Assembly (NCBI GenBank): GCA_024635465.1
Contig: JAGXIS010000055.1
Span: 1-9,800 of the forward strand
Reading direction: 5' to 3'
Source: Bacteroidota bacterium
GTDB lineage: Bacteria > Bacteroidota > Rhodothermia > Balneolales > Balneolaceae
Length of the DNA: 9,800 bases
Shown: positions 6,355 through 9,800 of the stretch, piece by piece
Numbering within the stretch: position 1 is the first letter of the stretch
How the letters are laid out: each line of letters begins with the position of its first letter
Made by a program: the position numbers and the translations under genes
Notes under the pieces: generated by a model
Seen by the model: the letters and a program-made list of their open reading frames with translations, nothing else
Told to the model about the DNA's origin: nothing
The model's database searches: none

Positions 6355-8304
6355 TTATTGGAATTTCATCTTTTGGATTCTAATTGCATTTAATATTGCC
6401 AAAAGTGCAACGCCCACATCGGCAAATACGGCTTCCCAAAGTGTTGCTAGTCCAAAAGCACCTAATCCGAGAAACAGTACTTTGACCCCCATTGCCAGCC
6501 CGATATTCTGCCATACAATATTTCGGGTGGACCTGGCGATTTGAATAGCAGTCGCAATTTTAGACGGTTGGTCAGACTGAATAACGACATCGGCCGTTTC
6601 TATAGCGACATCACTTCCCATTGCCCCCATAGCAATTCCAACATCACTCAATGCAAGAACAGGTGCGTCATTAATACCATCACCAACATAGGCAATTAAT
6701 CCGGATGTGGTATTTTTTAAATCTGTTAGCTTATTGGCTTTTTCTTCAGGCATCAGTTCTGCATAAATCTGATCAATGCCCAGTTTTTTGCCCACGTATT
6801 GGGCAACTGTATCCATATCGCCGCTTAACATTATGGTTTTCTTCACTCCAAGTTTTTTAAGTCTTTCAATTACAATCGCTGCGTCCTCTTTAATTTCATC
6901 CGATATAACAAACCAACCCTTGTACTCCTTATCTATGGCTATATGAACGATTGTTCCGATTTCATTATCTGATCGACCATTGAATGTAACCTGCTCTCAT
7001 GTCATTAGTTTTTCATTTCCAATCAGAACCTCTTTGCCTGAAACCTTTGCCTTAATTCCTTGACCCGGAATTTCTTCTTGTAAATCAACGGTTGGCAGTG
7101 ATTCAGTCTGCCCGTTACCATACTCAAGAATGGCTTTAGCGATGGGGTGCGTAGAATTCTTTTCAGCTGCTATCACAAGTGGCAGAATCTCCTCACCGTT
7201 ACTGTTAATCCAATGAATATTCTGAACCGCAAAGTCACCTTTTGTTAATGTTCCGGTTTTGTCAAATACAACGGTTTCAACATCTTTTAGCACATCCAGA
7301 TAGTTTGAGCCTTTTACAAGAATACCATTATGAGAGGCCGCACCAATTCCGCCGAAATATCCAAGCGGTATAGAGATTACCAGCGCACATGGGCAGGAGA
7401 TCACCAGAAAAACCAGTCCTCTGTACAGCCAGTCATCAAATACATATGGATTGGCAAAAAAATAGGGGGAAAGGACCAAAAGGGAAGCAAGCAGTACAAC
7501 GATGGGAGTATAGACTCTGGCAAAAGACCGAATAAATAGCTCTGTTTTTGCCTTTCGTAAAGTGGCTTCCTGAACCATCTGCAGAATCCTGGAAATGGAA
7601 CTGTTTTCGTAGGATTTAATAACTTCCAGCTCAATGACCTGATTCAGGTTTATCATACCTGCCAATACAGTATCGTCTTTTTTAAAATGGCGGGGCTTGC
7701 TTTCGCCGGTCAATGCTGAGGTATCAAAAGCAATTTTGTCATTCAAAAGCTTTCCATCCATGGGAAGCCGCTCGCCCGGTTTTACACGAATAATGTCACC
7801 AATTTTCACTTTCGATGGATGAACAGTTTTGGATGAATTATTATGTATTAAGTGAGCTGATTCGGGGCGCACATCCAACAGGGCTTTGATATTCGCCCGT
7901 GCTTTTTGAACTGCACTATGTTGAAAAGCTTCACCGATGGAATAAAAAAGCATCACCCCAACACCCTCCGGATACTCCCCAATATAGAATGCCCCCAGTG
8001 TCGCAATTCCCATTAGGAAAAACTCGGTAAACAGGTCGCCCTTTCGCAGATGTTTGAATGCCTGTCTCCACACAGGTAGCGCAACCGGTAGATAGGCCAG
8101 TAAATACCAATAGAACCGGGTCGTTTCTGTAAACCAGGGACTATGGATCAAATAGTCAAAAGACAATCCAAGTAGTAGTAAAAACATACTGAGGACTGTT
8201 TCCCAGTGCTCGATAAAAATTGATTTACGTTGTTTGTCATTGCTTTTTGGTGGCTGTTCATTGCTACAGCAATCAATGGGTTCATGTTGAGAGGCTTTCT
8301 TCAT
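6355..8304 (-). pseudogene. zntA: Zinc/cadmium/lead-type P1B ATPase interrupted by an in-frame TGA
   Basis: One reading frame of 649 codons encodes a metal-efflux P-type ATPase, but codon 436 is TGA (6997-6999). Before it lie TGES (199-202, actuator domain), the CPC metal-binding motif (304-306), the phosphorylated Asp348 in DKTGT and His386-Pro387 of the nucleotide domain. After it lie GDGINDAP and the last two membrane helices, with the Lys in MGVKVLF and the Asp in FADVGVALL that mark the Zn/Cd/Pb group. The frame after the TGA has no further stop. No heavy-metal-associated domain precedes the first helix; a short tail with HEPIDCC may take its place. I chose ATG 8304 because the longer TTG start (8343) would lie at the promoter. 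Upstream translation gives about 435 residues; a fragment could start at GTG 6846. Each half alone lacks part of the catalytic unit, so efflux is probably lost unless the stop is read through or is a sequence error. Confidence 0.9.
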
Positions 8305-8344
8305 ATAGTAGTCATTCACTAAGATTGATATTCCTTGATCCAAC

Positions 8345-8373
8345 CAAAGTTAAGCAGACAAGCCATGCAACAA
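8345..8373 (-). promoter_or_regulatory. Bacteroidota-type promoter of the metal ATPase
   Basis: On the minus strand TTG (8371-8373) is followed after 18 bases by TAACTTTG (8345-8352). This fits the Bacteroidota -33/-7 consensus (TTG, about 19 bases, TAnnTTTG). Transcription would begin around 8335-8340, leaving a leader of about 35 bases before the ATG at 8304 and ruling out the TTG codon at 8343 as start. Confidence 0.65.
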
Positions 8374-8380
8374 TATTGCA
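8366..8380. promoter_or_regulatory. Candidate metal-regulator operator over the ATPase -33 element
   Basis: TGCAA-CAATA-TTGCA is a perfect 5-5-5 inverted repeat that covers the -33 TTG of the ATPase promoter. A repressor bound here would block RNA polymerase. The neighbouring Fur-family regulator is the natural candidate. The binding link is inference. Confidence 0.45.
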
Positions 8381-8384
8381 AAGA

Positions 8385-8804
8385 TCAGGAAGAACAGGAT
8401 GGGCAGTGTCCTGTAATCACAAAATTTCCGTGTGAAGGGATAAAGCTCTCCGGCAGATCCTATTTGGGAATGCCGAGATCGGGAAAACAATACGTTTGTT
8501 CGCAGGAAGAACAATAGAAATGCACATGGACATCATCGGGATAGGAACAGTTGCAGTTTTCAGAACAAAGAGCATATTTAGTGGTTCCGCTTGCATCGTT
8601 GATTTGATTCACCATACCATGTTCCAAAAATGTTTTTAAGGTGCGATAAAGCGTTGTCCGGTCGGCCCGGGAAAAGTGTTCTTCAAGATCCGTGAGGCTT
8701 ATTGCTGACTTATATTCAAGCATGAAATTCAGAACCCTCATGCGCATTGCAGTTGGTTGAATATCACTGGTTCGTAATCGTTGCTCAGCAGTGGTGGTAT
8801 TCAT
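8385..8804 (-). pseudogene. Fur-family metal regulator interrupted by an in-frame TAG
   Basis: The frame encodes 139 positions of a Fur/Zur-like repressor, with TAG as codon 115 (8460-8462). The winged-helix recognition region is RADRTTLYRTLKTFL (46-60). Metal ligands follow: a Cys-rich CSENCNC (80-86), His93 and His95 in DDVHVHF, and the first structural-zinc pair CSSC (98-101). After the TAG the same frame continues DLPESFIPSHGNFVITGHCP and ends with the second pair CPSC (134-137), normal for this family. The stop therefore removes half of the structural zinc site; the 114-residue product may fold poorly. It sits directly upstream of the zinc-type ATPase, so it probably controlled zinc or a similar metal. 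A perfect 7-5-7 inverted repeat lies 33 bases before its ATG. Whether it is Zur, Fur or another specificity cannot be told. Confidence 0.88.
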
Positions 8805-8836
8805 CTTAATTAAAGTATATAGATAATTCCGCTAAC

Positions 8837-8855
8837 GGTTTGACTATTTCAAACC
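8837..8855. promoter_or_regulatory. Candidate autoregulatory operator of the Fur-family gene
   Basis: GGTTTGA-CTATT-TCAAACC is a perfect 19-bp inverted repeat with 7-bp arms, 32 bases upstream of the regulator's start codon. Its 19-bp length matches the size of classical Fur-family boxes. It shares arm spacing, but not arm sequence, with the repeat over the ATPase promoter. The remaining bases between this site and the membrane-protein gene (8856-8978) show no gene. Confidence 0.55.
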
Positions 8856-8978
8856 ATTAAAGTGAAAAAAGTTGGAAATGCTGTAACCTTAAAACACTAT
8901 TTAACTGAAATGAGCGGCCATGGCGGCGTTGAATCGCTAGTTATAGGTTGAGTAGTTATTTTTTAGAATGAGACAGTT

Positions 8979-9578
8979 TTATGTATTAAAATTATTTGTC
9001 TCTGCCTCTTCGGCCAGTTTCTCACGTAGTGCTTCCAGCCTTCGTTTTTTAGGTTTATGGCAACGCTCATAATCCCACCGTGTTAGAAGTGCAGCAAGTA
9101 CAAATGCAGATGCTATTCCCACCCATTTCCATACGGAGACATCATTTTGTGACATATTCAGAAAAATCAGGATCATCAACGGCAGGACAAACCACCATAC
9201 CATATTTTTTGAGCGATTAATCTCATAGGTTACACTTGCTATGGCGTGGTCAAGATCTCCCAGTATCGTTCGTCCAAAGCTTTGTTCCCTCTTCTTTCTG
9301 CGTACCCGTCCTACCCAGACATAGCCGGTAATAAAAAATAGAGTGATTACTATCAGGTAATCATATATAGTAGGAGTTTCAGTGATGAAGCTATATATGA
9401 TGGCAGTGATAATGCCTACGGCCATTAACCCGAAATCATTAACATTAGTCAGGTGGGTTGCTCTATTTTTCTTTGACTTTATGCTCCGGTGCAGGGCTGC
9501 TTCATTGATGACATACAACGGCTCCTTGTTCTGTGTGTCCCAGATTTTTTTCATTTCTTCAAATTCCATGGTGCTCAT
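8979..9578 (-). CDS. Four-helix membrane protein paired with an ECF sigma factor
   Basis: The 199-residue product has a soluble N-terminal segment of about 48 residues (EFEEMKKIWDTQNKEPLYVI and a basic stretch), then four predicted membrane helices at roughly 50-65, 72-90, 126-142 and 149-167. Helices two and three are separated by a basic and helical cytoplasmic loop, and the protein ends in a charged tail. I do not recognise a named domain. Its start codon lies inside the sigma-factor gene (20-base overlap), so the two are almost certainly translated together. Membrane proteins encoded directly after an ECF sigma factor are often anti-sigma factors, and the short N-terminal soluble part could bind the sigma factor; this is inference. 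No zinc-binding anti-sigma motif (HxxxCxxC) is present. The start could also be the ATG three codons further in. Confidence 0.82.
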   Translation of the reverse strand: MSTMEFEEMKKIWDTQNKEPLYVINEAALHRSIKSKKNRATHLTNVNDFGLMAVGIITAIIYSFITETPTIYDYLIVITLFFITGYVWVGRVRRKKREQSFGRTILGDLDHAIASVTYEINRSKNMVWWFVLPLMILIFLNMSQNDVSVWKWVGIASAFVLAALLTRWDYERCHKPKKRRLEALREKLAEEAETNNFNT

Positions 9579-9800
9579 ATTCTTCCGATTTGTTAATAAG
9601 ATGTTTTTTGATCCGGTGAATCTTTACGCCTACATTAGATTCCGTTAAGCCCAGAATGTCCGACATTTCGCGGTAATTAAACCCGTCGAGCATAAGCAGA
9701 CATAGTGATCGATCGATTTTTCCCAGCTTCCCGATTTCCTCATATAGCCAGTCAAGCCTTTCGTCTTGTAGCTGTTCGCTATATTGTAAAAGAGACACCA
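9559..9800 (-). CDS. ECF-type RNA polymerase sigma factor, C-terminal part
   Basis: The gene enters from the right edge, so its start and sigma region 2 are outside the window; a GTG at 9798 is only an internal valine. The visible 79 residues are sigma-70 region 4: a helix with IDRSLCLLMLDGFNYREM, then the helix-turn-helix SDILGLTESNVGVKIHRIKK that recognises the -35/-33 element. This spacing is typical of the RpoE/ECF group. The 3' end overlaps the start of the membrane-protein gene by 20 bases, indicating translational coupling and a likely shared regulatory circuit. The signal it responds to is not visible. Confidence 0.92.
   Translation of the reverse strand, partial: VSLLQYSEQLQDERLDWLYEEIGKLGKIDRSLCLLMLDGFNYREMSDILGLTESNVGVKIHRIKKHLINKSEEYEHHGI

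Noticed and set aside
6343..6356. Perfect palindrome AATTTATATAAATT at the ATPase stop codon
   Set aside because: Pure A/T sequence with no T-run or GC stem, so it is neither a good terminator nor a convincing operator.
6997..6999. TGA in the ATPase as a selenocysteine codon
   Set aside because: The position is in the nucleotide-binding domain at a spot with no catalytic or metal-ligand role, and I see no reason to expect recoding there. A nonsense change or a sequence error is simpler.
8305..8343. Longer ATPase start at TTG 8343
   Set aside because: The TTG lies right at the -7 element of a good promoter, so it would be at or before the transcript start; the ATG at 8304 fits better.
8910..8935. 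GC-rich patch with the palindrome GCCATGGC upstream of the Fur-family gene
   Set aside because: Short and isolated; no repeat partner or coding pattern could be supported.

Overview
The window looks like a chromosomal stretch from a member of the Bacteroidota or of the related Balneolota. Three things suggest this: an AT-rich composition, a promoter matching the Bacteroidota TTG-N19-TAnnTTTG pattern ahead of the metal ATPase, and several gene starts without a purine-rich ribosome binding site. The secreted proteins and the outer-membrane barrel ending in Phe-Tyr-Phe are also typical of these phyla. The genus cannot be fixed from the sequence.

Layout. Left end (1-2610): the 3' part of a dienelactone hydrolase (+), a 39-codon tail of a lost membrane protein (-), a secreted alpha/beta hydrolase (-) and an AraC-type regulator (-). 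Middle (2843-4324): a SAM methyltransferase (-), divergent from an outer-membrane beta-barrel protein (+) that ends at a strong intrinsic terminator. Then (4498-6211): a CPBP-family membrane protease (-), a frameshifted tail of an alpha/beta hydrolase (-) and a DUF1697 protein (-). Right part (6355-8855): a zinc/cadmium-type P1B ATPase and a Fur-family regulator, both on the minus strand and each broken by one in-frame stop codon. Right edge (8979-9800): a four-helix membrane protein overlapped by the 3' end of an ECF sigma-factor gene.

How it fits together. Most genes are single, unrelated accessory functions. The two units with clear internal logic are the Fur-like regulator with the metal-efflux ATPase, with candidate operators before each, and the sigma factor with its overlapping membrane partner, which may be an anti-sigma factor.

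The most striking feature is gene decay. Two C-terminal gene tails sit directly behind the stop codons of intact genes, and both members of the metal unit carry a nonsense codon while their downstream reading frames remain intact. I see no CRISPR array, tRNA, rRNA, transposase or clear mobile-element end, and no convincing new multi-gene system.
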